Shown here: one piece after another, positions 22,601 to 32,909 of the stretch
Layout of the letters: each line of letters opens with the position of its first letter
Numbering within the stretch: the stretch's first letter is position 1
Source: Dugong dugon
Lineage: Eukaryota; Chordata; Mammalia; Sirenia; Dugongidae
Length of the DNA stretch: 64,000 bases
Direction: 5' to 3'
NCBI GenBank assembly: GCA_030035585.1
Contig: CM057481.1
Coordinates: 5,791,128 to 5,855,127 of the forward strand
Translations under genes and position numbers: made by a program
Notes under the pieces: model-generated
Database searches by the model: none
Told to the model about the DNA's origin: nothing
Seen by the model: only the letters and a program-made list of their open reading frames with translations

Positions 22601-24865
22601 ACCAAATTGAATTTTATGTGGACTGTCAAACCAGAATTTGAAGACTTAATTATGAGTAAGATGATGCTTTTAGCAGACAGTAGGACATAATGCACCAAGT
22701 ACTGGGCACTTCGAGAGAGCGTTTCGTGCCTCATTCTGCTTTCAGCCAGGAATTCACCTGTATCTACTTCACCAGTCAAGAATGTATCTTATTCTTAAGG
22801 AATTTCAGAGACCATCTCACACCTTGCCTTGAATTATTTGGAAGAATGGCAGCAGGACTGGCAGGTTGGTGAGAGTAGTTAACATGTCCCTTCTTGTTTT
22901 TTCCAACTCGTGGGCACAGTTGGAAGTGGAGCCCTGGAGACAGAGCCTCCCTATTTTATTCTGCTGTGTACAGTATAAACAAGGAAGCAGGGTTACTACA
23001 AATTAGCTATATTTCCCTTTCCATCTCTCAGTTCGGAGTACAAGGAGATTTGCTAGGGTTTGCTCTCTTTTACGGGGTGATGGATCTGTCAGATATTTCT
23101 CTGCAGGCCGCGTTGAGTGAAGAGGCAGGCCTGTGAACTGGGGCCAGCAAGGTCTTACTCAGTAGGGGTCTCTGCTTGTTCCTCTTGCAGTGGTCCTTTG
23201 ACAAGGTTGGCCTTCTCCGTGTTCTCTGCGGATTTCATTCAGCTGTGAATTAAAACAAACTTTCTCATTGTTTTTCTTCCAGTTGTGAGAACCGGTATGT
23301 TTCCCCATCGGTTTGAAATGCCCCTTTAATCCATCACGTTCAAAGCCTTCAGGGCTCTTTGTTGGCTCCAGGAGAAAAATAATTCAGTCTAATCAAGCAC
23401 CTTAAATATTCAATATGATCAGAGGAAAAATGAATGGATTTTATAAACTCTTATTGATACTAAATTCTACTTGCAGTTAGCCTTGGACATTAATTTCAGA
23501 AAATTGTATGTAAATGTACTCATTAGTACACTGCAATATCGAACAGCTATTTTGTCTCTGGGTAGTTTTTCTTTTCTTAGTCCAAAAGCTATTACTACTT
23601 ATTAAAAACAGTAATTGATTTTCCATTTTTTAAAAACTTGAGTTTTTTTTTCCCCCAGTTCCATTTCATCTCTGCATTTTGCCCATGGATTCCAAGAATA
23701 TTTTCCTAAGGCTTGGAAAAGAATCGCATTATGCTCTAATAATTCTGAGGGCAAAGGGGAGGAAGGGCAGATGTGGCTTTCCTGGAGACAGTATTTTAAA
23801 TTAGAATGGGTCCAGAAAATGGACCTCAGAATGACAAATTGCATGGCTTCATGCTAAGGATTTGATTATATTGTGTATGCTTTCATCTGAATGTCATAGA
23901 TCTTATGTTGTAATTTAATGTTTTGAGAAAGCACTAAATAAATAGTGCTGGAGTCAAAATATGGTTTTATTAAAAGGCACTTACAAATCAGCCATATGGA
24001 TTAGTCATGATATGAATGCTCTGTGTGTTCTCTTAAATGTTTGATTTACACTCCAGTGTGTATTCATTTAAGAAATAAAGAAAATATATTAAGATTTTTA
24101 TGACAATTTTAATTAAAAATTATTTGAAATGGTTTTTGTATTTACTGCTATATAGGACACAAATAAAACCTTCATCTTTGCAAATAAAACCTCTTTTTGA
24201 GACAAAAACTTTAAATTGTAAACTTAGTATAGCATACATGTTTTGAAAGCGATTTTAAGAGATTTTGTGAGGGAGAATATACTCTTTTGTTTATGTAAAT
24301 AGAATATTATACATCCTGACGACAAGTGAATGAACTTCTTTTTGCCATCTTGTGAATCCATGTTTTTTTTTTTTTTAAATGTCTTCAGAGCTCCGCTGAA
24401 GACAAATTAACCACAGGGTAATCCTGGTGTGTGTGTGTGCTTGTATATGTTTGCATGTGTTTAGAAAAATGTATCTTTCACACTAGCAAATAAATTAGGT
24501 AGGCACTCACTAGAGATTTAGAAACCACATACTTATAACAAAAAAGGAAAGAGAAGTTTTTCAGATGTTTTTCGTATTTCCCTATTTTCATTATTTATCG
24601 TGAACAAAATTATCGCAGCTTTTGTGATTCAGGATGTCCATCAGGCAAAATCCTTTGCTGAGTGTATTCCTCCTGCTGGTCCAGATCGCATACCGTGACA
24701 AGAGAATGGGCCTGGTATTCAAGTTTATTTAAATCTGTTTGCAAAAATCCAGAAACCCTATAGCGTTCTCAAGACGAGGTTGATTGTGTAGTTTGGGTTT
24801 ATCATGTTGGCAAACACAACTGGCTGTTTATAATATTGTACATTTAGTAAGGTCTCTCTTAAATC
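22601..24865. other. 2.2-kb repeat-poor block, candidate conserved noncoding region
   Basis: Apart from T runs (24361) and a GT run (about 24428-24442), I recognise no repeat here, unusual for this window. 23200-24200 is AT-rich, balanced and full of ATTA/TAAT-type cores. No open frame shows a protein pattern. Conservation is an inference from appearance and low repeat content. Confidence 0.4.
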
Positions 24866-24870
24866 TCCCT

Positions 24871-25110
24871 GAGGCAACATGGTGTATTGGTGAAGATCAA
24901 GATGGTAGAATCTGTCAGCTTCGGTTGATATTTCAGCTCTATCACTTACTGATTTTTGTAACCAAAGGCAACTTAACCTTGGTGTGCCTTAAGTTTCCTC
25001 ATATGTCATGTGGAGAAAATTATGACACCTTACAGAGCTGTTGTGAGGATTTAATGAGTTTAAAATATAGAGAACGGTGTTTGGCACATAGTAAGAACTC
25101 AGAATTTAAA
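24871..25110 (+). mobile_element. MIR SINE
   Basis: ggcaacatggtgtattggtg, the tcctcatatgtcatgtgg block, gctgttgtgaggatttaatg, then tttggcacatagtaagaactc: a nearly complete MIR. Confidence 0.88.
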
Positions 25111-25119
25111 AATTAGAAA

Positions 25120-25335
25120 AAAACACAACATTTTTCATACCAGCATTTTTGACATGTATAATTTAGTGACATTAGTTATGTTCACTATGTTGTTCAACTA
25201 TAACCACTATCTGTTTCCAGATTTTTCCATCACCCTTAACAGAAGCTCAGTGTGGACTAAGCAATGAGCCCCCCTTCCTCCTCCCCTCTGCCTGCCCCTG
25301 GTAACCACTAATAACCTTTGGTGACCTGCTTTTTA
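25120..25335 (-). mobile_element. Old L1 3' UTR fragment (L1M-type)
   Basis: The block tttagtgacattagttatgt, gttgttcaactataaccact, gcccctggtaaccactaata is the inverted L1M 3' end. Confidence 0.7.
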
Positions 25336-25431
25336 TTTCTAACCTAGTCTGTGGTGGCCACATTGAATTTCTTATTTGGAGGAGAGGAGATGGCAGAAAG
25401 TGTTTTAAAAATTGCATGCATATATTTTTAT

Positions 25432-25622
25432 GTTGTTGTTGTTGGGTGCTGTCCCATTGATGTCAACTCACAGCGACCCCATGGGAGAGGGTTTTCTAGG
25501 CTGTAGTCTTTATGGGAGCTGATCGCCAGGCCTTTCTCCTGTGGAGCCTATTGGGGTGGGGGGTTCGAACCACCGACCTTTTAGTTAACAGCCGAGCATT
25601 TAACTCTTATGCCACCGTAGCT
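25432..25622 (-). mobile_element. AfroSINE
   Basis: Inverted copy. The left end tgttgttgttgttgggtgc is the RTE-type (AAC)n tail class. Head complement tcttatgccaccgtagct is on the right and the box B region gggttcgaaccaccgacc is intact. Confidence 0.92.
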
Positions 25623-26645
25623 TATATATAAAAAAGGCAGACTTACTGTAGAAGGTTCACTTTGAAGAAGTCAGCCGATTACAGAACTTGCCCAGCTCCT
25701 ATTGCACCACTTTGCACTGTTAACAAAGCATCTGGATGGGAGTGAGTTATGAATCGGTGTTGAGATTACATATAAAGCTGTTGATGGCATTTTCAGCTTT
25801 TACTAACATCATTAGTGGTTTAAAGTCAGGCGTTTGTGGAATTTGCAACTCAGCTTCAAGAGTTGTCTGATAAAAATGATTATTATGGGTGAAAGTGGAG
25901 TAATGTAGGGTGACACCCAGCAATGATCAGTTTTAGAGAAATACGGTGTAAACCAACTAGAACCAGACCATGATGTCTCTCTAATGGGGAGGGGGCGGCA
26001 GAGAAGAGGGGGCCGTGTTACTTAACAGAAATAACAACCGTCAGGTTTCTGCATGATGTTCCCCACTCATCCCTCATAGAAACCTTGGGGGAGAATTGAG
26101 TATTGCCCCTTTTTTTGTAGCTAAGAAAAAGGAATCTCATTGTTTTGTTGGGAAATGCACCACAAAGTATGAACAAACTAATACCCTGTCTATTGTTTAC
26201 CCCACTGAGATTTTCTGCCTCTCTTGTTACAGCGATGGGTGAATAAAAATTAATTAGAAGCTGGAATCTGATTTTAAGATGGGATGTCAGACACATATAT
26301 CAAGTTGTTAGGTTAACTGTAAAGCATAACCTGGGATTTATATATTTAGAAGTCATAATAAATCTGTCTGTCATGAAAATCAGATTACCCGGTGTTGCAT
26401 GCTAATGGCTCACAGTCCCGTGGAATTGTGGTCTGCCCAGCAACTGCCCGCTGGCTCTGCTTTTCTCTGGCTTACTTTTGCCCAGACCAACTAGTTTTTC
26501 CACACTCTGCACTTAGCAAAGAGCCTACTTTAATAAATGCTTCTGGGCTTTATGAAGAGGAGATGTTTTCCCCTGGCCTATGGCAGCAGCCTCCTGTGAC
26601 TCTCGTTGACTCTATTTTCTCAACAATAATCAATGAATCCATCAA
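25623..26645. other. No gene seen
   Basis: Unassigned. 26392-26661 (plus) is a small frame with no domain. The end near 26640 overlaps the start of an old repeat. Confidence 0.4.
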
Positions 26646-26649
26646 TCAT

Positions 26650-27125
26650 TCAATTCACTAACGTACCAATTATTTCCGTGATATTTACTGGGTATCTGCT
26701 ATGTGTCAGGCTGTTGGCAAGGTGCTGGGAATCTAGCAGAGATAGTACCTACCCTGGCAGAGGGCAGTAATGGGGGAGAGAGATTAAAAAAAGAAATCGA
26801 TAATTAACATGCATTGTGAGGTGGGTGAAGGATAGGATATAAGGAACCCAGATGTAGGGGCCTTGGGGAAGGCATCCCAGGGATCAGTATCCTCTGAATT
26901 GAGGCTTCTGAGCTGAGTGGTAGGAGTTAGCACACTGAAGGGAGGTGAGGACTGATGGACGGTCTTCCAGGCAAAGGGAACAGTCCAGGCAAAGGCCAGG
27001 GGATGACAGAGCTAGGTTCTCTGTAGAGTTTGGGAGGGGACAGTGGTGAGTGATGAGACTGGAGGACTAAGCAGCACCTTGCAAACCAGGTTAAACACTT
27101 AAGTTTCTTCTAAGGGCTTGGCAGC
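26650..27125 (+). mobile_element. Ancient mammal-wide repeat (same type as 18940)
   Basis: tatttactgggtatctgcta, ctatgtgtcaggctgttggc, cttggggaaggcatcccagg, ttccaggcaaagggaacag and gcaaaggccaggggatg follow the order of the same old repeat, here as its left part. Confidence 0.55.
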
Positions 27126-27149
27126 CACAGAGGGATTTGAGTGAGGAAG

Positions 27150-27530
27150 CTATCCTTCCCACTGTTGCCAAAAGCACCCGATCTCTGCATTCCATCTGTG
27201 TTGGCTGCCCATGTTCATTATCCTGGACTTTAAAGCTCTGTGCAAAATGGCGCCATATTATTTTTTTGACCTTAGTTCCCATTCCCACTCCTTCCCTATC
27301 CTGTGCTCTCGGCAGGCCTGAATGTCATTACTCAGATGTTTCGTGCACTTCACTGTTTGTGGACCTGTCTTCTCCCTGTGTCATCGACCTCCAGTTCCAG
27401 TCACCTCATTTCTCGTTTGTCCATACCTCATACATTCTCCCAGATCCAATTCAATGCCGCCTTTCTGGGAGACTTTTTGATTTACCCCAGTCAAAATCAG
27501 TCCCGCCTTAAGTTTGTACTTCCGTAAGTG
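27150..27530 (+). mobile_element. L2-like LINE fragment
   Basis: Pyrimidine-rich text with ggactttaaagctctgtgca, ctcatacattctcccag and gagactttttgattt fits the L2 3' region, strongly diverged. Confidence 0.45.
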
Positions 27531-27839
27531 TGGTTATGTTTATTTATTCTTCCATTAAATGAATACTTACTGGTTTCAGGCTGTTGCCAGTCAGGTGACA
27601 GAGATCACCAAACCAGAGCACCTGCCGTTAGGGAGTTTCTTTGAACAATAACACATTTAGCCTTATTTATCCCTTTAAGAGTGGCTAAGTATTTTATACA
27701 TCTGTCTCCTTGATTTGCTTGTATGAGGGTACATACTATGCTCTCTGTACATGTACAATAAATTGGTTTTGCATGAATGAATAAAGAATTAAAAGAAGCA
27801 TGGTGACTGTTTGCAGAGACATTTGGCCTGGTACTTTGT

Positions 27840-28055
27840 ACTTCGACGTAAAGAAGAGAGTACTGGCTTTGGGGTCACGTTGTTTTGGGTTCAAATCATG
27901 CCCCTACCATTTATTCGCTGCATGGCCTGGATAAAGAACTTCAATTCTCTGAACCCAGTGTTCTATTCTATAAGGTGTTGTGAAGATTAGAAACAATATA
28001 CGCAAGATATCTAGTGCTGTGCCAGGCACGTATTAAACACTTGATAAGTCATCAG
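27840..28055 (+). mobile_element. MIR SINE
   Basis: agtactggctttggggtcac, gggttcaaatcatgcccc, tattcgctgcatggcctgg, gctgtgccaggcacgtatta. Confidence 0.82.
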
Positions 28056-28505
28056 TCTTTTATGTATTATATTATTTTCAACAGCTGTTTCTTTAGGTAT
28101 AAAAGTGGAGCGAAAGTTCTGTAGCCTGTGGGTCCTTAGAAGCGTAGAAATTGACAAGCTGAATTATTTGTGGTCCATCCTGGTCTCAGAAGAGCTCCAA
28201 AGAGCCATATCATGGGAGGACCTCACTTTTCTTTTTGCCCATGGATCTAAAAGGCTTGGTCCATCCAGGTCTCTTACCAGCTATTTATAGCCCTGCCTGT
28301 CACACCTTGGCCTAAGCCCTTTTGAAAGCTTTTTATATTTTCTATCAGTACCATCTCTTGGAGCTAATGAATTCTGGAAGCTTATTATCTATATAAGGAA
28401 AAGTGCTTTTGAATTATAAAGCACTTAGGCTCTCCACCCTCCTTTCTTTCTCATTGCCACGCCTCCACTATAGCCAGTTTTGGTTGATATAGCAGATTAT
28501 GTGTT
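28056..28505. other. No gene seen
   Basis: Unassigned sequence between two MIRs. A 61-codon frame at 28105-28290 has no domain. Confidence 0.4.
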
Positions 28506-28509
28506 GGTC

Positions 28510-28970
28510 CAGTGTAGACAACAATCTGTGTTTAGATATCAGATCTTTTTCGCTTGTTGACTGTATCACTCGAGGTGAGCTATTTAGGCTCTTTATGCTC
28601 CCTTTCCTCCTTTGTAAAATAAAGGTGATATTAGTATCTTGGTCATAGGGCAGTTATGGAGGACTGAATGAAAAGTAATAAACGGTGCTTAGCACAATGC
28701 CTGTCACATAGTAAAAATAGCCAGTGCCGTTGAGTCATCTTTGACTCATGGTGACCCCATGTGTGTCAGAGTATAACTGCTCTCCATAGGGTTTTCAATG
28801 GCTGGTTTTTTGGAAGTAGATCACCAGGCTTTTCTTCTAAGGTGCCTCCGGGTAGACTTGAACTTACAACCTTTAAGTTAGTAGCTGAATGCATTAACCA
28901 TTTGCACCACCCAGGAACTCTGTTAGACACCGTTACATAGTAAGCACTCAATACATGACAGCAACTATTA
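28510..28970 (+). mobile_element. MIR SINE split by an AfroSINE
   Basis: The MIR body runs 28510-28714 (tcctcctttgtaaaataaag, ggtgcttagcacaatgcctg) and its 3' end resumes at 28932 (tacatagtaagcactcaata). The interruption is the AfroSINE at 28715-28931. Confidence 0.85.
28715..28931 (-). mobile_element. AfroSINE with TSD, inside MIR
   Basis: Inverted copy with tail complement gccgttgagtcatctttgac and head complement tttgcaccacccaggaact. It is flanked by a 12-base duplication with one mismatch, GTCACATAGTAA at 28703-28714 and GTTACATAGTAA at 28932-28943. Confidence 0.93.
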
Positions 28971-28984
28971 ACTCTTTATGTCAT

Positions 28985-29450
28985 TGCTGTCATTTTTATA
29001 ATCATTATTATTTTCATCAGAGTGTCTGTTTTCCTATTAGACTTAAAGCTTGAGCATAGGAACACTGTGTCTTTACATTTCTATATCCCTAGAGATGCTT
29101 GGCACATAGGAGGCAGTGAAAGAATACTTATTTAATGAACACGTGAACAAAAAATATAAAGTATTATTTTTTACCAAAATGTGCTAAAACATGTATACAG
29201 TGCTTGGTACATATCCCAAACCAAACCCACTCCTCTCAAGTCGATTTCGACCGATAGCAACCCCATAGGGCTTCCGAGGCTGTAGATCTCTACGGAAGCA
29301 GATTCTTACGTCTTTCTCCTGTGGAGCTGCGGGCAATTGCGAACTGCCAACCTTTTGGTTAGCAGTTCAGCACTTTCACCACTGCACCACCAGGCCTACT
29401 TAGTACATAGTAGGAAATTAATACATACTCATTCCTTACCCAACTCGTCT
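28985..29450 (+). mobile_element. L2/MIR 3'-end pieces split by an AfroSINE
   Basis: 28985-29155 ends like L2 (tagacttaaagcttgagca, gatgcttggcacataggagg). 29180-29213 and 29399-29450 are two parts of one old 3' end (acagtgcttggtacat / tagtacatagtaggaaatta). Confidence 0.65.
29214..29398 (-). mobile_element. AfroSINE with TSD, inside old repeat
   Basis: Inverted copy: caagtcgatttcgaccgat, gggcttccgaggctgta, then actgcaccaccaggcc. The TSD is CTTGGTACATA near 29203-29213 and CTTAGTACATA at 29399-29409 (one mismatch). Confidence 0.92.
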
Positions 29451-29626
29451 TAACTTCCCTCACTTACATTGAAAAGTTTTCCTTGGGTTCTTCAGTATGG
29501 GATTTAGTGAATAAGACTGTATCCTCCTCACCTTTTCTGATTCTCTGAAGGGTTTAGTCTTTTTTAGCGTGATTCTATGAAGTGGTCATCCTAGCATTTC
29601 ATCATTTCAGATTTGTTGGGTCCAGA

Positions 29627-29712
29627 GACCCACCACATGTGTGTTAGTTTGTTGTACTGTGGGGGCATGCGTGCTGCTGTGATGTTGGAAGCTATGCCAC
29701 CACTATTCAAAT
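29627..29712 (+). mobile_element. Orphan RTE 5' head
   Basis: 86 bases (cccaccacatgtgtgttag, gtgggggcatgcgtgctgc, gaagctatgccaccac) match the first 85 bases of the RTE at 29991 and then stop. It lies 280 bases upstream of that copy, with a MIR between them. Confidence 0.8.
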
Positions 29713-29739
29713 GCTTTGCTAGTTATGAAGTTCCATGAT

Positions 29740-29965
29740 GTTGAATGCAGGTCACTACTAGACCATCTAGCATGGTGTACAAGAAAGACTATAAACTGTG
29801 GAATTATACAGACTTGGGATTTAATCCATGTTCTGCCATTTACTAGCTGTGTGACTTGGGACAAGTCAGTTACCTTCTCTACAAAAACCTTTTTTCTCAT
29901 CTGAAAATGGGGAAGATGATAGTTTCCCCAAAAGATATGAAAATGATCTATGAACAACATTCAAG
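29740..29965 (+). mobile_element. MIR SINE
   Basis: ggtgtacaagaaagactata, tgccatttactagctgtgtg, acttgggacaagtcagttac, tctcatctgaaaatgggga. Confidence 0.9.
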
Positions 29966-30396
29966 AAATGTTAATTCTCCTCTTCTTGCTCCCGCCACAT
30001 GTCTGTCAGTTTGTCTTACTGTGGGGGCTTATGTACTGCTGTGATGCTGGAAGCTATGCCACTGGTATTTAGATACCAGCAGGGTCACCCATGGTGGACA
30101 GGTTTCAGCTGAGCTAAAGACAGACTAGTAAGAAGGGCCCGGCGGTCTACTTCTGAAAAGAATTAGCCGGTGAAAACCTTATGAATAGCAGTGGAACATT
30201 GTCTGATATAGTGCCGGAAGATGAGCCCCTTAGGTTGGAAGGCACTCAAAAGACTACTGGGGAAGAGCTGCCTCTTCAAAATAGAGTCGACCTTAATGAT
30301 GTGGATGGAGTCAAGCTCTCGGGACCTTCATTTGTTGCTAATGTGGCATGACTCAAAATGAGAAGAAACAGCTGCAAACATCCATTAATAATATGA

Positions 30397-31520
30397 ATGT
30401 GGAATGTGCGAAGTATGAATCTAGGAAAATTGGAAATCGTCAAAAATGAAATGCAATGCATAAACATAGATATCCTAGGCATTAGTGAGCTGAAATGGAC
30501 TGGTATTGGCCATTTTGAATGGAACAATCATATGGTCCAATATGCCGGGATTGACAACTTGAAGAGGAATGGCGTTGCATTCATCGTCAAAAAGAACATT
30601 TGAAAATCTATCCCCAAGTACAACACTGTCGGTGACAGGATAATGTCCGTACGCCTACAAGGAAGACCAGTTAATACCACTATTACTCAAATTTACACAC
30701 CAACCACAAAGGCCAAAGATGAAGAAATTGAAAATTTTTACCAACTTCTGCAGTTTGAAATTGATTGAACGTGCAATTAGGACGCATTGATAATTACTGG
30801 TGATTGGAATGCGAAAGTTGGAAACAAGGAAGAAGGATTGGCAGTTGCAAAGTACGGCCTTGGTGATAGAAACGATGCCAGAGATCACGTGATAGAATTT
30901 TGCAAGACCAATGACTTCTTCACTGCAAATACCTTTTTTCACCAACATAAACAGTGACTATACACATGGACCTCGCCAGATGGAATACACAGGAATCTAA
31001 TTGACTACATCTGTGGAAAGAGACAAAGGAAAAGCTGAATATCATCAGTCAGAACAAGGCCAGGGGCTGACTGCAGAACAGGCCATCAATTGATCATATG
31101 CAAGTTCAAGTTGAAACTGAAGAAAATTAGAACAAGTCCACGAGAACTGGAGTACAACCTTGAGTATATCCCACCTGAATTTAGAGACCCTCTCAAGAAT
31201 AGATTTGACGCGTTGAATACTAATGACCGAAAACCGGACGAGTTGTGGGACGACATCAAGGACATCATACATGAAGAAAGCAAGAGGTCATTAAAAAGAC
31301 AGGAAAGAAAGAAAAGACCAAAATGGATGTCAGAAGAGACTCTGAAACTTGCTCTTGAACGTCGAGTACCTAAAGCAAAGGAAGAATGATGAAGTAAAAG
31401 AACTGAACAGAAGATTTCAAAGGTCAGCTCGAGAAGACAAAGTATTATAATGATATATGTAAAGAGCTGGAGATAGTAAACCAAAAGGGAAGAACACACT
31501 CGACATTCTCAAGGTGGAAG
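30397..31520 (+). pseudogene. RTE endonuclease region, pseudogene
   Basis: The frame at 30397-30603 gives WNVRSMNLGKLE, NIDILGISELKWTG and NGVAFIVKKNI, the start of an RTE-type endonuclease, which in life nicks target DNA. A TGA follows at 30601. Downstream GDWNAKVG (about 30800) matches the GDWN/GDFN motif and IDYICGK follows near 31000. The motif expected to hold an Asp-His pair reads RTGHQL near 31075, so the Asp looks replaced by Gly. 31090-31389 encodes the linker (PEFRDPLKNRFDALNT). Stops and frame changes make it nonfunctional. Confidence 0.87.
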
Positions 31521-31524
31521 AGCT

Positions 31525-32640
31525 CCATATTTATGCCTATTTTCAAGAAAGGTAATCCAACTGAATGCAGAAAGTATCGAACAATATCAATATTTTCCCC
31601 GTAGAATCCTTCACTATTGCAACCATATCATTAATATCACATCCAAGTAAAATTTTGCTGAAGATCATTCAAAAGCGGCTGCAGTACATTGACAGGGAAC
31701 TGCTGGAAATTCAAGCGGGATTCAGAAGAGGATGTGGAACCAGAGATATCATTGCTGATGTCTGATGTATCCTGGCTTAAAGCAGAGAATACCAGAAAGA
31801 TGTTTACCTGTATTTTGTTGACTATGCAAAGGCATTCGACTGTGTGGATCATAATAAATTATGGATAACATTGCGAAGAATAGGAATTCCAGAACACTTA
31901 ATTGTGCTCATGAGGAACCTGTACACAGATCAAGAGGCAGTCCTTTGAACAGAACAAGGGGATACTGCGTGGTTTAAAGTCAGGAAAGGTGTGCGTCAGG
32001 GTTGTATCATTTTACCATATCTATTCAATCTGTATGCTGAGCAAGTAATCTGAGAAGCTGGACTGTATGAAGAAGAACGGGGCATCAAGATTGGAAGAAG
32101 ATGCATTAACAACCTGCATGTTATGCAGATGAGACAACCTTGCTTGCTGAAAGTGAACACAACTTGAAGCCCTTACTGATGAAGATCAAAGACCACAGCC
32201 TTCAGTATGGATTACACCTCAACATAAAGAAGACAGAAATCCTCACAACTAGACCAATAAGCAACATCATGAAACAGAAGAAAAGATTGAAGTTGTCAAG
32301 GATTTCATTTTACTTGGATCCACAATCAACACCCATGGAAGCAGCAGTCGAGAAATCAAAAGATGCATTGCACTGGGCAAATCTCCTGCAAAAAAACCTC
32401 TTTAAAGTGTTGAAAAGCTAAGATGTCACCTTGAAGACTAAGGTGTGCCTGACCCAAGCCATGGTGTTTTCAATCGCCTCACATGCATGTGAAAGCTGGA
32501 CAATGAATAAAGAAGACCAAAGAAGAATTCACGCCTTTGAATTGTGGTGTTGGCAAAGAGTTTTGAATATACCATGGACTGCCAAAAGAACAAACAAATC
32601 TGTCTTGAAGAAGTACAACAAGAATGCTCCTTAGAAGCAA
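31525..32640 (+). pseudogene. RTE reverse transcriptase region, pseudogene
   Basis: The 31565-31765 frame carries LISHPSKILLKIIQKRLQYI and GFRRGCGTRDI. FVDYAKAFDCVDH follows near 31815-31850 (first catalytic Asp motif). VRQGCI lies near 31995. The active-site box at 32122-32133 reads YADE where a working enzyme has YADD. 32140-32421 and 32431-32634 give LHLNIKKTEIL and HACESWTMNKEDQRRIHAFELW, typical of the RTE C-terminus. Frames shift at least three times. The family drives its own and AfroSINE retrotransposition when intact. Confidence 0.9.
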
Positions 32641-32909
32641 TGATGGCAAGACTATGTCTCACATACTTTGGTTATGTTATCAGGAGAGATCAGTCCCCGG
32701 AGGAGGATATCATGCTTGGTAAAACTGAGGGTCAGCGACAAAAGAGGAAGACCCTCAACGAGATGGATTGACACAGTGGCTACAGCAATGGGCTCAAGCG
32801 TAACAGTGATTTGTGAGGATGGTGCGGGATCGGGCAGTGTTTAATTCTGTTGTACAAAGGGTTGCTATGAGTCGGAACTGACTCGATGGCACTTAACAAC
32901 AACAACAAA

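Larger units (their letters stand above)
29991..32909 (+). mobile_element. RTE (BovB-like) LINE with both ends, internally deleted
   Basis: It begins with the 5' head cccgccacatgtctgtcag and ends cggaactgactcgatggcac followed by (AAC)n. Between them lie a short 5' UTR, an apurinic-type endonuclease region and a reverse transcriptase region on the plus strand. At about 31523 the text jumps from the linker after the endonuclease to the start of the RT, so a few hundred bases are missing relative to a complete RTE ORF. Several stops occur. It is the longest RTE copy here and the reference for all fragments I call RTE. Confidence 0.9.

Noticed and set aside
30397..32640. Potentially active RTE element
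   Set aside because: Stops, frameshifts, the YADE active site and the linker deletion rule out activity.
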